Shown here one piece after another: positions 25,658-33,991 of a stretch of 46,400 nucleotides of DNA. Numbering within the stretch: position 1 is the first letter of the stretch; the number at the start of each line of letters is the position of its first letter. The notes beneath the pieces are model-generated. The model was not told the DNA's origin. It was given only the letters and a program-made list of their open reading frames with translations, and ran no database searches. Source of the stretch: Nostoc sp. KVJ20 (GTDB taxonomy: Bacteria > Cyanobacteriota > Cyanobacteriia > Cyanobacteriales > Nostocaceae); the NCBI RefSeq assembly GCF_001712795.1, contig NZ_KV757537.1, positions 1 through 46,400 of the forward strand, written 5' to 3'. The position numbers and the translations under genes are program-made.

Positions 25658-28411
25658 ATGATGAAAATGCAGCAATTTTTGCAGTTATTGACCCAGCAAT
25701 TGACTCACTGGCGGCGACAGTACAAAGCACTACGCCGTAAGGGAAAGTTAATGAGAAGTCCCAAAAGTAAAAGCCATAGAAGGGAACTTATCAGGACTAT
25801 GGCCACAAATTTATTCCTGTTCTTATCAAAAACCAATGAAAAAAGTGAACGCCGAAAACAAGAAAGAGCACTAAGGTTAAAGGCAAAATCGCTCAAAACT
25901 AAGAGTGGTATTTATACAGCCGGTTTAGAATGGTTACATCAACAGCGTTCCTTGGTGATTTTAGCGATCGCTGTAGTGTCCCTCACAGGGGTTATTGGAT
26001 ATAAATTATACAATCAAACTCAACTCCAAGTAGGAAGTCCCGCGCCCCAAACATTTACAGCGCCTTACACAGCTAGCATCGAAGATCAGAAACAAACAGA
26101 AGCCGAGCGTAAAGCCATCAGTAAAAGCTCCTTACAAGTGTTGATGGTTAATGTGCGAATAAACGAACAAATCAAGGAAAAATTGCAACAATTTCTCAAT
26201 GATGGCAACGAAATTCGTGCCGTTGCTGGAGCTTTTCCTTTTTTTGATCCTCTAGTTTTGTCCATCTCTATCCAGAATTACCTCCGCTCCTGTCCTAACC
26301 CAGAATGGCAAGCACTGCTATTGGCTCTAGAAAATAGTAAAAATCAGCAGAAGAAAGGAATAGGACAAACTACCACCTCATTCCGTTCATCATTGATAGC
26401 CGCTCCTAATCAGGAACGCCAGCCGCACACAACACCACCTAAATCTGATTCCCAGAGTCCAGAAGAGACACAGACAGTTGATTTTTCTCAAAACACTAAC
26501 TTTGCTCAAGCAAAAGCAGAACTAGAATCTTACGGCATCGCCACTTCTGAGAAAAACTTGTCCTTACTGATTGCCAAAATTTCCCAAACCCGCCAAAAAT
26601 TTACCCAAGCCACTGCCAAACTTTTACAGTTGGAGAGTGTTAGCCCAGAAGCAGTATATGAAGAATCTCTCCTTTTGGATTTGTCAGATGCGGAGTGGGA
26701 AAAAACACAAATGGGAATTTATCAGAGTATAGAGCGAATTCTTACCCAAGGCATCCCACTGGGACTGCCACGAAATATCATACAAGATGCGGTGAGCTTA
26801 CAAGTGCAGACTTTTGTACCAGAATCCGCTGAACCTTTAGCAAGCAAACTTTTGTTAGCTGTACTCAAGCCGAATCTACAAAACGATGAGGAACAAACGA
26901 GAGAAAATGCTCAAAAGGCTGCTGCGGGTATCCCACCGGTGATGGTAAAAGTACAGCGTGGTGAGGTAATTGTCAAAAAAGGAGAGCAGATTAGTGCATG
27001 GAACTTTGAGGTGCTGGAGCATTATCACCTAATTCGTCGGGAGGTAAAATGGCACGAGTTAGTGAAGTTAGCAGCTGTTATTGCGATCGCTATTGGCATT
27101 TTTGTCTGGGTAGAACGGCATATTGATCACGAATTGCGACAACGCGATCGCCTATTAGTATTATTGCTAACTCTAAGTGTGCCAGGAGTAATCACACTCG
27201 GATTGCCCTATACCACCTGGAGCGCCCTTGGTCTATTGTTGGGAAGTTTCTACGGCCCCACTTTAGGGTTGACAGTTGTCGGACTGCTGTTGCCGATATT
27301 AGGAATTAGCTTGGATATGAGCAAGGCTGCCCTTTTAGCTGGTGTAGGCGGAGGAATATTAGGTAGTTACATCGCCCAACGATTGCGATCGCGTGAAGAA
27401 TTGGCATTATTGGGTATTGCGATCGCTTTAACTCAGGGCGGTATTTACCTGGCTGTTAAAATCTTAATTGGTCAAGCCTTTGGTTCAACTTGGTATATCG
27501 TCCTCCGAGAAGCCGGATTATTTGCTTTATCCGGTTTAGGTTGGAGTGTTGTTGCTTTAGGGTTGAGTCCTTATCTAGAAAAAGTTTTTGATTTAGTTAC
27601 CCCAATCCGCCTAGCAGAACTGGCGAACCCTAACCGCCCTTTATTAAAACGACTCGCTACTGAAACTCCCGGAACTTTTCAGCACACGCTGCTTGTCGCT
27701 ACCCTTGCGGAAGCTGCTGCCAAAGAACTAGGCTGCAATGTTGAGCTAGTCAGGGCTGGCACACTGTATCACGATATTGGTAAAATGCACGACCCTCTTG
27801 GCTTTATTGAAAATCAAATGGGGGGGCCGAATAAACATGATACAGAGATTAAAGATCCTTGGAAGAGTGCAGAAATTATCAAAAAGCACGTAACTGAAGG
27901 GTTGGTGATGGCGCGGAAACACCTTTTGCCGACAGCAATTCAAGCTTTTATTCCAGAGCATCAGGGAACGATGCTAATTGCTTATTTCCATCACCAAGCG
28001 TTGCAAATGGCTCAGGAAGATCCAAGTTTAACAGTAGACGACGCAGATTTTCGCTACGATGGCCCAATTCCGCAATCACGGGAAACCGGAATTGTGATGT
28101 TAGCAGATTCTTGTGAAGCGGCGTTGCGATCGCTCCAAGGGTCAGATTCAGGTAAGCGTCCCCTTCGCGGCTCGTCTCTCTCTGGAGAAGGAAAGCGATC
28201 AGTTAAAGATGTCTCCAGTGAACAAGCTTTAACAATGCTAAATAATATCCTGCGTGCCAAATGGCAAGATAATCAACTCGTAGATTCAGGGCTAACACGA
28301 GAAGAAATGTCACAAATTGCTCAAATATTTGTGGATGTTTGGCAGCAATTTCATCACAAACGGATTGCTTATCCGAAGTTGAAGGCTGGTAGCACTGCGC
28401 GTAATTCGTAA
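25658..28411 (+). CDS. 7TM-HD family phosphohydrolase (PgpH-like)
   Basis: About 917 residues from ATG 25658; a TTG at 25625 could add 11. Architecture: basic N-terminus, one membrane helix (about 100-120), a large extracytoplasmic 7TMR-HDED domain (to about 480), seven membrane helices (about 480-670) and a cytoplasmic HD domain with H..HD: FQHTLLVATLAEAAAKELG, then GTLYHDIGK. In Firmicutes this architecture (PgpH) degrades cyclic-di-AMP; the same is likely here. The HD domain has a 23-codon in-frame insertion around 28132-28200, flanked by a duplicated GCGATC. The extracytoplasmic part has a Gln/Thr-rich low-complexity linker. Confidence 0.9.
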   Translation: MMKMQQFLQLLTQQLTHWRRQYKALRRKGKLMRSPKSKSHRRELIRTMATNLFLFLSKTNEKSERRKQERALRLKAKSLKTKSGIYTAGLEWLHQQRSLVILAIAVVSLTGVIGYKLYNQTQLQVGSPAPQTFTAPYTASIEDQKQTEAERKAISKSSLQVLMVNVRINEQIKEKLQQFLNDGNEIRAVAGAFPFFDPLVLSISIQNYLRSCPNPEWQALLLALENSKNQQKKGIGQTTTSFRSSLIAAPNQERQPHTTPPKSDSQSPEETQTVDFSQNTNFAQAKAELESYGIATSEKNLSLLIAKISQTRQKFTQATAKLLQLESVSPEAVYEESLLLDLSDAEWEKTQMGIYQSIERILTQGIPLGLPRNIIQDAVSLQVQTFVPESAEPLASKLLLAVLKPNLQNDEEQTRENAQKAAAGIPPVMVKVQRGEVIVKKGEQISAWNFEVLEHYHLIRREVKWHELVKLAAVIAIAIGIFVWVERHIDHELRQRDRLLVLLLTLSVPGVITLGLPYTTWSALGLLLGSFYGPTLGLTVVGLLLPILGISLDMSKAALLAGVGGGILGSYIAQRLRSREELALLGIAIALTQGGIYLAVKILIGQAFGSTWYIVLREAGLFALSGLGWSVVALGLSPYLEKVFDLVTPIRLAELANPNRPLLKRLATETPGTFQHTLLVATLAEAAAKELGCNVELVRAGTLYHDIGKMHDPLGFIENQMGGPNKHDTEIKDPWKSAEIIKKHVTEGLVMARKHLLPTAIQAFIPEHQGTMLIAYFHHQALQMAQEDPSLTVDDADFRYDGPIPQSRETGIVMLADSCEAALRSLQGSDSGKRPLRGSSLSGEGKRSVKDVSSEQALTMLNNILRAKWQDNQLVDSGLTREEMSQIAQIFVDVWQQFHHKRIAYPKLKAGSTARNS

Positions 28412-28661
28412 TGCGATCTCTACGACTGGCTACACCTACGCATATCTGTTGGCGACCTAATTTAAAAGATGAAGCAGACAACCAATTATGTTAAAAAAAC
28501 AGTAACACGACCACGTAAAGAAGCATCTGCCGCTGTTTAGTACCTAAGATTATTCATACTTTTGCGAAGTCTCTGATTAACTCAGCCCTGCTGGGTGATT
28601 TTGTATGGCTTAGTTTAAACTCCAGTTTAAAGCCGGAATTGTTGATTCCCATTCACAAGTT

Positions 28662-30284
28662 CTAAGATAGAAGAGTACTGCCTCGAACCACCACAACCCG
28701 AAAACCCACAAAGTAGTACCAATTTTCACGCCCGTAATAGCGGCGAACCGCCGAGCGGCAATTCCTGGGATTATGTTCCCACGAACCACCACGCAGAAGC
28801 CGAAATTTATTATTATCAACTAACCAAGCACTTTCGTCTGTTGGCGCTCCGTTATAATTTTTGTGCCACTCATCCTGACACCATTCGCATACATTACCAT
28901 GCATATCAAATAAACCAAAGGGATTGGCAGGAAATTTTCCTACATCTGTTGTTTGCTCACGATATTCGCCCTTTGGGCCAGAATTATAGACGTAATCGCC
29001 GTTGTAATTAGCTAAATCAGTCGTAATCGTTTCGCCAAAATAAAACGGTGTAGTCGTTCCCGCACGACAGGCATATTCCCATTCTGCCTCACTGGGCAAA
29101 CGATAGGTTTTCTCAGTATTTTTAGATAGTCGAGCGCAAAACTCAATTGCATCATCCCAAGAAACCTGTTCAACAGGTCGATTAGCACCTTTAAAATAGG
29201 ATGGTTTAGGATTTAAATCAATATTAACCTTGGGTAAAGCGGCAACAGATGCCCATTGACTCTGAGTTACTGGAAATTTCCCCATGAAAAAGGGTTGAAT
29301 GCTAACAGGATGCTGTGGACTTTCATCGCCACTTCTTTCTGGCTCACTCTCTGGCGAACCCATGAAAAATCTACCACCGGGAATTGCAACCATCTCCAGA
29401 ACTACACCATTACCCAGATTTTCTGTAAAAAACTCGGTGCGTCCACCTGCTTGTCGTTTTTGATGCTCTACTTCTTGTTCTTTCTTTAAGCGATCTACAT
29501 CCCCATCTTTAAGCAGATAGTATTTCTGAAATTTCTCTAATTCAGCTTCGGATTTTTCACGCAACGGATATCCTTGTTCATCTACAAACTTTGTCAAGTA
29601 TTGCTTGTATTTATCTAGATTTTTCTTATATATACCGTAAGGCTCTAATGCTTTTTCTCTAACTGCACTAGCTTCTGTATCTGTTAATTTTAACTTTTCT
29701 TGTAAATCTTTTAATATGTCAGATTCCACCAGAGAAATCTCGCCATCAGACGCAAATTCTTCAGCCTTAGAACGATACTCAGCTATTGCGGCTTCCCTGC
29801 TTACCCGTTTTTGTTCACGCTCCTTAATTATTTGTTCAGCCGCAAACTTAATTCCCTGAGCTACATTCGTGAATGCATCATCTTGATTACTCCAAGACTT
29901 AATAGGTTGGGCATTTTTGGGCAAAGCTTGTAGTTTAGCAAATGGTGCATCTTGCCAAAAAACGTTTCGCAGAATAATTGGAATGACACAAGCCTCTCCA
30001 TTTGCGTGGCGTTCTATTGCTGTGGTAACTTCAACATCCCAGCAGTATTTAGAAAATATAAAGTCTGAACTGACTAGTAATAAAATGATATCGGCTGTCT
30101 TTAAATTTTCATTAATTTGCCGATCCCATTCTTTTCCAGATGGTATTTTGCGATCGTGCCAGGTTGAAATAAGACCTTGCTTTTCCAACATAGTCATGTG
30201 TTTAGCCAGTTCATCCTTTAGGGGTTCGTCGTTGTGAGAGTAGGAACAAAACACCTTGAGTGGTTCTAACGAAACATCTGCCAT
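28662..30284 (-). CDS. TIR domain-SUMF1/FGE-fold fusion protein
   Basis: A 540-residue protein with an N-terminal TIR domain (about 8-140). It has VFCSYSHNDEPLKDELAKHM and SSDFIFSKYCWDVEV, with Glu86 where TIR NADases place the catalytic glutamate. A charged helical linker follows (about 150-290), then a formylglycine-generating-enzyme/SUMF1 C-lectin fold (about 290-535: MVAIPGGRFFMGSPESEPE, RPVEQVSWDDAIEFC, RLPSEAEWEYACRAGTTTPF, FDMHGNVCEW, RLLRGGSW..NCRSA, VGFRVV). Only one of the two FGE catalytic cysteines is present (C509), so the fold probably binds ligand rather than modifies sulfatases. TIR suggests NAD-linked signalling or defence. The extreme C-terminus resembles retroelement-diversified targets. 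Confidence 0.9.
   Translation of the reverse strand: MADVSLEPLKVFCSYSHNDEPLKDELAKHMTMLEKQGLISTWHDRKIPSGKEWDRQINENLKTADIILLLVSSDFIFSKYCWDVEVTTAIERHANGEACVIPIILRNVFWQDAPFAKLQALPKNAQPIKSWSNQDDAFTNVAQGIKFAAEQIIKEREQKRVSREAAIAEYRSKAEEFASDGEISLVESDILKDLQEKLKLTDTEASAVREKALEPYGIYKKNLDKYKQYLTKFVDEQGYPLREKSEAELEKFQKYYLLKDGDVDRLKKEQEVEHQKRQAGGRTEFFTENLGNGVVLEMVAIPGGRFFMGSPESEPERSGDESPQHPVSIQPFFMGKFPVTQSQWASVAALPKVNIDLNPKPSYFKGANRPVEQVSWDDAIEFCARLSKNTEKTYRLPSEAEWEYACRAGTTTPFYFGETITTDLANYNGDYVYNSGPKGEYREQTTDVGKFPANPFGLFDMHGNVCEWCQDEWHKNYNGAPTDESAWLVDNNKFRLLRGGSWEHNPRNCRSAVRRYYGRENWYYFVGFRVVVVRGSTLLS
28698..28793 (-). other. Candidate diversity-generating-retroelement variable region
   Basis: The codons for residues 498-529 lie between RGGSW and GFRVV, the usual site of the variable repeat in C-lectin-fold retroelement targets. 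The segment 513-526 is rich in Tyr, Trp, Arg, Phe and Asn, and many codons are NNC or NNT (CGC, TAT, TAC, AAT, TAC, TTT, GTT). That pattern is what adenine-specific mutagenesis of AAC/AAT template codons gives. No template repeat or reverse transcriptase is in the window. Confidence 0.45.
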
Positions 30285-30563
30285 TTTGCGTCTTCAGGAG
30301 TAGTATAAATTACGCTTCTCACAAATTATAGTATTTTTGCCTGATTTCCTTGATAAACTAACCCCGATCGCCAGTGCAACTCCTCATCTCATCGTCTAAA
30401 CCCGGAGATATGATACTGCGATCGCTGCATAAATATCTGAAGCTGGGAATATAAAATTGCGATCGCTGGTTAAGGCTGGAAGCAGGTTTAAAATATAAGG
30501 ATGTCTGAAGCGTTCCCCAAACTATACTCTAAAATTTATCTAAATTCATTAAAGCCTTAACTT

Positions 30564-30782
30564 ATGCTTCTTACCGAACTCATACCGCTAGTTAAAGAAT
30601 TATCCCACACTGATAAACTCTTGCTAATACATTTCCTGGCAGCCGAATTGTTGAAGGAATCAAGTTTAGTTCCATTGGATGCTGAGGACAAAGTAGCTAG
30701 TCTTGGCTTATATGATTCTTTTGAAGCTGCTGCTGTTTTAGCGAAGGCATTAGCAGAAGAAAAAGCGGCAACACATGGTTGA
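30564..30782 (+). CDS. Small helical protein, antitoxin-like partner of a truncated protease gene
   Basis: A 72-residue acidic, helical protein (MLLTELIPLVKELSHTDKLL) closing DSFEAAAVLAKALAEEK. It matches a family of short cyanobacterial proteins that I recall being encoded just upstream of a retropepsin-like aspartic protease gene. The following frame starts inside its end (ATGGTTGA, 8-bp overlap) and begins like that protease, but it is cut short. The small gene itself looks intact. Its role is unknown; an antitoxin-type or chaperone role is a guess. Confidence 0.7.
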   Translation: MLLTELIPLVKELSHTDKLLLIHFLAAELLKESSLVPLDAEDKVASLGLYDSFEAAAVLAKALAEEKAATHG

Positions 30783-30930
30783 TAAAGTTAGATTTGCATT
30801 TACTGAAGTAAATCCAGAACTCGGTGCATTAAGTACCCTGCCTTATAGCGGTTTCCACTCAGATGCGGTACAAAATTATATTGCAAGGTGTAGGGGCACG
30901 GGATGCCGTATTGGTGTCAACTTAACGTGA
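30775..30930 (+). pseudogene. Truncated retropepsin-like aspartic protease gene
   Basis: ATG at 30775 overlaps the preceding gene by 8 bp. The first 24-25 residues (MVDKVRFAFTEVNPELGALS) read like the N-terminus of a cyanobacterial retropepsin-like protease of about 130 residues. From about 30850 the sequence changes to dispersed-repeat DNA (AGCGGTTTCCACTCAGATGC type), the frame ends at 30928-30930, and the catalytic DTGA/DSGA motif is never reached. The gene was evidently truncated by repeat insertion or deletion. Family assignment rests on memory of the N-terminus and the gene pairing. Confidence 0.6.
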
Positions 30931-30943
30931 AACTGCACGTCCA

Positions 30944-31061
30944 CCAGGAATTTTAATTCCTGGCTCATAGCCGAAGTCATCTAAAGATGACTAAATATCC
31001 CCAAAAATCTTGAGTCTACTTCAGTAGACTTTAGTTATTAGGCGGGAACTTCAGTTTCCGA
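30944..31061. repeat. Run of consecutive short palindromes
   Basis: Back-to-back hairpins: CCAGGAATTTTAATTCCTGG (30944-30963), AGTCATCTAAAGATGACT (30975-30992), AGTCTACTTCAGTAGACT (31013-31030) and an imperfect GGAAC..GTTTCC (31045-31059). This is a composite dispersed element of the Nostoc type. No gene lies in 30931-31231. Confidence 0.8.
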
Positions 31062-31188
31062 CGGGTACTCAAGCCAAGCGAGAAGGCATTTCTAGCTTAA
31101 AAAGATAGAAACGCCCCATTGATTTTAGGACACATGAATTTCTTTTTAGCGTTTGAAATTAGCCCTAAAATAGCCTGATGGAAATAGT

Positions 31189-31228
31189 GAAACCCAACAT
31201 CTAATTAGGTTAAGGTTGGGTTTCACAG
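31189..31228 (-). terminator. Hairpin downstream of the Ycf66-like gene
   Basis: A perfect 12-bp stem, GTGAAACCCAAC/GTTGGGTTTCAC, with a 16-base loop ends 4 bp from the stop codon of the minus-strand gene. There is little U tract, so it may stabilise the mRNA end rather than act as a classic intrinsic terminator. Confidence 0.55.
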
Positions 31229-31231
31229 AAT

Positions 31232-31969
31232 TTAACTACCTTGATTAGGCGGTATTTCTTCAGATGGCGGTTCTGCTGGGGGGGCGAGTACCGCATCCGG
31301 CGCAATTTCTTCTACGGGAATCGGTTGCTTATCCTCAATTTCTAAATCTGGTTGTGCTGCTTCCACCAATTCAGGAGATGGGGGATGTGGTGGAATCGCT
31401 TCCGGTACGCTCTCAGTTTTTGCTTCGGTGTCAGTAGTAACTGTCTCCTCTACTGGTTGTTCTGGTATGACAATAGTTTTGTCGATAATCTCAACAGCAG
31501 GTTGCTCTGATATTACAGAAATAATATCTTCAGGCTTAGGGGTTGTGGGTGTTTTTTTACTCACAGTCTGCTGCACCTTGTCTTTCGCACCACTGAAGGT
31601 ACTACCCAGACCTTTTTGCAACTGGCCCAACCGTTCCTGAAGGGACAACTTATTCACCTGTTCTTGAATGCCAGTTTTTACCGTCTCAGGACTGGGTACT
31701 TGGGTTTGTTGTGCCTGTGGGGTCAGTTGGCGACGTAATGATAGAGTTTGCCAGCCAAACCAGACCAAAAGAGCCACACTAGCCACATGACCCAGCAACA
31801 AACCTCCAGTAATGCGTGGTGCAAACACCCATAAAACTAAAGCGTAGAAAAGTCCCACACCACTCCAGATAAAGTCATTCTTACGATGGATTTCTGGAAA
31901 AAAGAAAGCTGCTATGTAAATGGCTAAACTACCAAGACCGACCACCAAAGCTAGGACAAATGCCAGCAT
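31232..31969 (-). CDS. Ycf66-family protein
   Basis: A 245-residue protein whose first 80 residues match the Ycf66 N-terminal domain: LAFVLALVVGLGSLAIYIAA, FFFPEIHRKNDFIWSGVGLF and YALVLWVFAPRITGGLLLGH, giving about three membrane helices. A long hydrophilic tail rich in Pro, Glu, Thr and Val (about 95-245) follows and is likely disordered. Ycf66 is conserved in cyanobacteria and some plastids, and its function is unknown. The start ATG is at 31969, with AAAGGAG in the proper place upstream. A strong hairpin follows the stop. Confidence 0.88.
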   Translation of the reverse strand: MLAFVLALVVGLGSLAIYIAAFFFPEIHRKNDFIWSGVGLFYALVLWVFAPRITGGLLLGHVASVALLVWFGWQTLSLRRQLTPQAQQTQVPSPETVKTGIQEQVNKLSLQERLGQLQKGLGSTFSGAKDKVQQTVSKKTPTTPKPEDIISVISEQPAVEIIDKTIVIPEQPVEETVTTDTEAKTESVPEAIPPHPPSPELVEAAQPDLEIEDKQPIPVEEIAPDAVLAPPAEPPSEEIPPNQGS

Positions 31970-32313
31970 TTTTTGGTTACTCCTTTAACTAGAGATTGGG
32001 GACTGGGGATCGGGTACTGGGGATCGGGTACTGGTTATTAGGTATTAGGAAGAAAAAGTAATTTAGTGAATTAAATTATTTCCTAGTCTCCAGTCCCCAA
32101 TCCCCAGTCCCCAGTCCCTAGTCCCTCAAATAACAATTTTGCAAATTTTGCCAGTCAATTGTTGATTTAGATACAATTTAAAATTAATTATCCATGTTAG
32201 TTGTGGATTTTTGTCGTTTATATCAAGTCTTAAGGTCTTCTTTAGGGGAGAACGGAAAATATCGGACTACCCTTATAGGTAAAGGATCTGCAAGAGTTAG
32301 CCAGAAATTTTTT
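31970..32313. repeat. Spacer with complementary heptamer arrays
   Basis: GGGGATCGGGTACTG repeats at about 31995-32035 and CCCCAGTCCCTAGTC-type repeats at about 32085-32125 are partly complementary and could pair over a 50-bp AT-rich centre. The gnd promoter and 5' leader should lie in 32126-32313. A start at 32194 would add 40 residues to Gnd that no relative is known to have. Confidence 0.7.
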
Positions 32314-33744
32314 ATGACACTACAAAGCTTTGGTGTGATTGGATTAGCCGTTATGGGTGAGAACATCGCTCTCAACGTGGAGCGCAATGGCTTCCCAATT
32401 GCAGTTTACAACCGCTCCCGCGAAAAAACGGATGCGTTTATGGCGCAGCGTGCCACAGGACGGAACGTCAAAGCCGCCTTTACCTTGGAAGAATTCGTCG
32501 CCTTATTGGAACGTCCCCGCAAAATCCTAGTAATGGTGCAAGCTGGTAAGCCAGTGGATGCGGTGATTGCTCAACTAAAACCCTTGTTAGACGAAGGCGA
32601 TATCATTATTGACGGTGGCAACTCTTGGTTTGAAGATACGGAACGACGCACTCAGGAATTAGAACCCGCTGGGCTTCGGTATCTTGGTATGGGTGTCAGT
32701 GGCGGTGAAGAAGGAGCGCTAAATGGGCCTTCACTGATGCCTGGAGGTACAACAAGCTCTTACGAGTTTCTATCACCAATTTTCAACAAAATTGCTGCCC
32801 AAGTCGATGATGGCCCTTGTGTAACCTACATTGGCCCTGGTGGTTCTGGCCACTATGTCAAAATGGTACACAACGGCATTGAGTATGGCGATATGCAGCT
32901 AATTGCTGAAGCCTACGACTTGCTGAAAAATGTCGCTGGATTAAATCCTACTCAGCTACATGAAGTGTTTGCTGAATGGAACACCACCGATGAACTCGAT
33001 TCATTTTTGATTGAGATTACGAAGAATATCTTCCCATATATTGACCCAGAAACAAATAAACCCCTGGTGGATTTGATTGTTGACGCAGCCGGTCAAAAGG
33101 GAACTGGACGCTGGACTGTACAAACTGCATTGGAATTGGGAGTTGCTATTCCCACAATTACAGCAGCAGTTAATGCCCGGATTATATCTTCGATTAAAGA
33201 TGAGCGGGTTGCAGCATCGAAAGTCCTCACAGGCCCTAGTGGCAAGTATGACGGGCAAACCAAGGACTTTATCAACAAAGTCCGTGATGCTCTCTATTGC
33301 TCAAAAATCTGTTCTTATGCTCAAGGGATGGCGTTGCTATCCACAGCTTCAAAAACATATAACTGGAATTTGGATCTGGGCGAAATGGCGCGGATTTGGA
33401 AAGGTGGTTGTATTATTCGCGCTCGCTTCTTGAATAAGATTAAGAAGGCTTTTAGCGAAAATCCAGCTTTGCCTAACTTGCTGTTAGCTCCCGAATTTAA
33501 GCAGACAATTCTTGACAGACAGACTGCTTGGCGGGAAGTGATTGCGACAGCTGCAACAGTAGGAATTCCAGTACCCGCATTTAGCGCCTCCCTAGATTAT
33601 TTTGACAGCTATCGCCGCGATCGCTTGCCCCAAAATCTAACTCAAGCACAACGCGACTACTTTGGCGCACATACTTACCTGCGTCTTGATAAACCCGGAA
33701 GTTTCCACACTGAATGGGTACCTATTGCTGAAGCCGAGAAGTAA
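32314..33744 (+). CDS. gnd: 6-phosphogluconate dehydrogenase, decarboxylating
   Basis: A 476-residue oxidative pentose-phosphate enzyme converting 6-phosphogluconate and NADP+ to ribulose-5-phosphate, CO2 and NADPH. The NADP-binding motif is FGVIGLAVMGENIALN with NRS at the end of the second strand. Substrate and catalytic segments include IDGGNSWFEDTERR, MGVSGGEEGA, GPGGSGHYVKMVHNGIEYGD and the C-terminal dimer arm. I take ATG 32314, which gives the standard length; the frame extends to 32194 but that leader has no family counterpart. A strong intrinsic terminator follows. The pathway feeds heterocyst and dark metabolism. Confidence 0.97.
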   Translation: MTLQSFGVIGLAVMGENIALNVERNGFPIAVYNRSREKTDAFMAQRATGRNVKAAFTLEEFVALLERPRKILVMVQAGKPVDAVIAQLKPLLDEGDIIIDGGNSWFEDTERRTQELEPAGLRYLGMGVSGGEEGALNGPSLMPGGTTSSYEFLSPIFNKIAAQVDDGPCVTYIGPGGSGHYVKMVHNGIEYGDMQLIAEAYDLLKNVAGLNPTQLHEVFAEWNTTDELDSFLIEITKNIFPYIDPETNKPLVDLIVDAAGQKGTGRWTVQTALELGVAIPTITAAVNARIISSIKDERVAASKVLTGPSGKYDGQTKDFINKVRDALYCSKICSYAQGMALLSTASKTYNWNLDLGEMARIWKGGCIIRARFLNKIKKAFSENPALPNLLLAPEFKQTILDRQTAWREVIATAATVGIPVPAFSASLDYFDSYRRDRLPQNLTQAQRDYFGAHTYLRLDKPGSFHTEWVPIAEAEK

Positions 33745-33784
33745 GGTTTTTTACCTCTAAAGTCTCAATTTATTTTATTTGCAG

Positions 33785-33813
33785 GTGACTCTAGATATTA
33801 GAGTCACTTTTTT
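33785..33813 (+). terminator. Rho-independent terminator of gnd
   Basis: A perfect 9-bp stem GTGACTCTA/TAGAGTCAC with a 5-base loop, followed directly by six T residues, 40 bp after the gnd stop. Confidence 0.9.
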
Positions 33814-33991
33814 GTGAAAACTACCAAAGACATTTAGTAGTCTATTTGAACTATAAGAGATGAATAAAAACGGAGATTATAAAGTCCCTACAAAACTTAA
33901 AAACCTTATCAAATATAGGCTTTATGAAATTTGAGTATATATCAAAAATGAGCAGACGGACAGTAATTAAGCGATTAAGACAACGTGCGAA

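Noticed and set aside
25541..25742. Frame from GTG 25541 that could be joined by a -1 shift in a run of seven T residues to a longer frame
   Set aside because: The joined product overlaps the 7TM-HD N-terminus in another frame. The HD frame fits the family better, and one sequence cannot show frameshifting.
32194..32313. Longer Gnd N-terminus
   Set aside because: The added 40 residues have no counterpart in the family; ATG 32314 gives the normal 476 residues.
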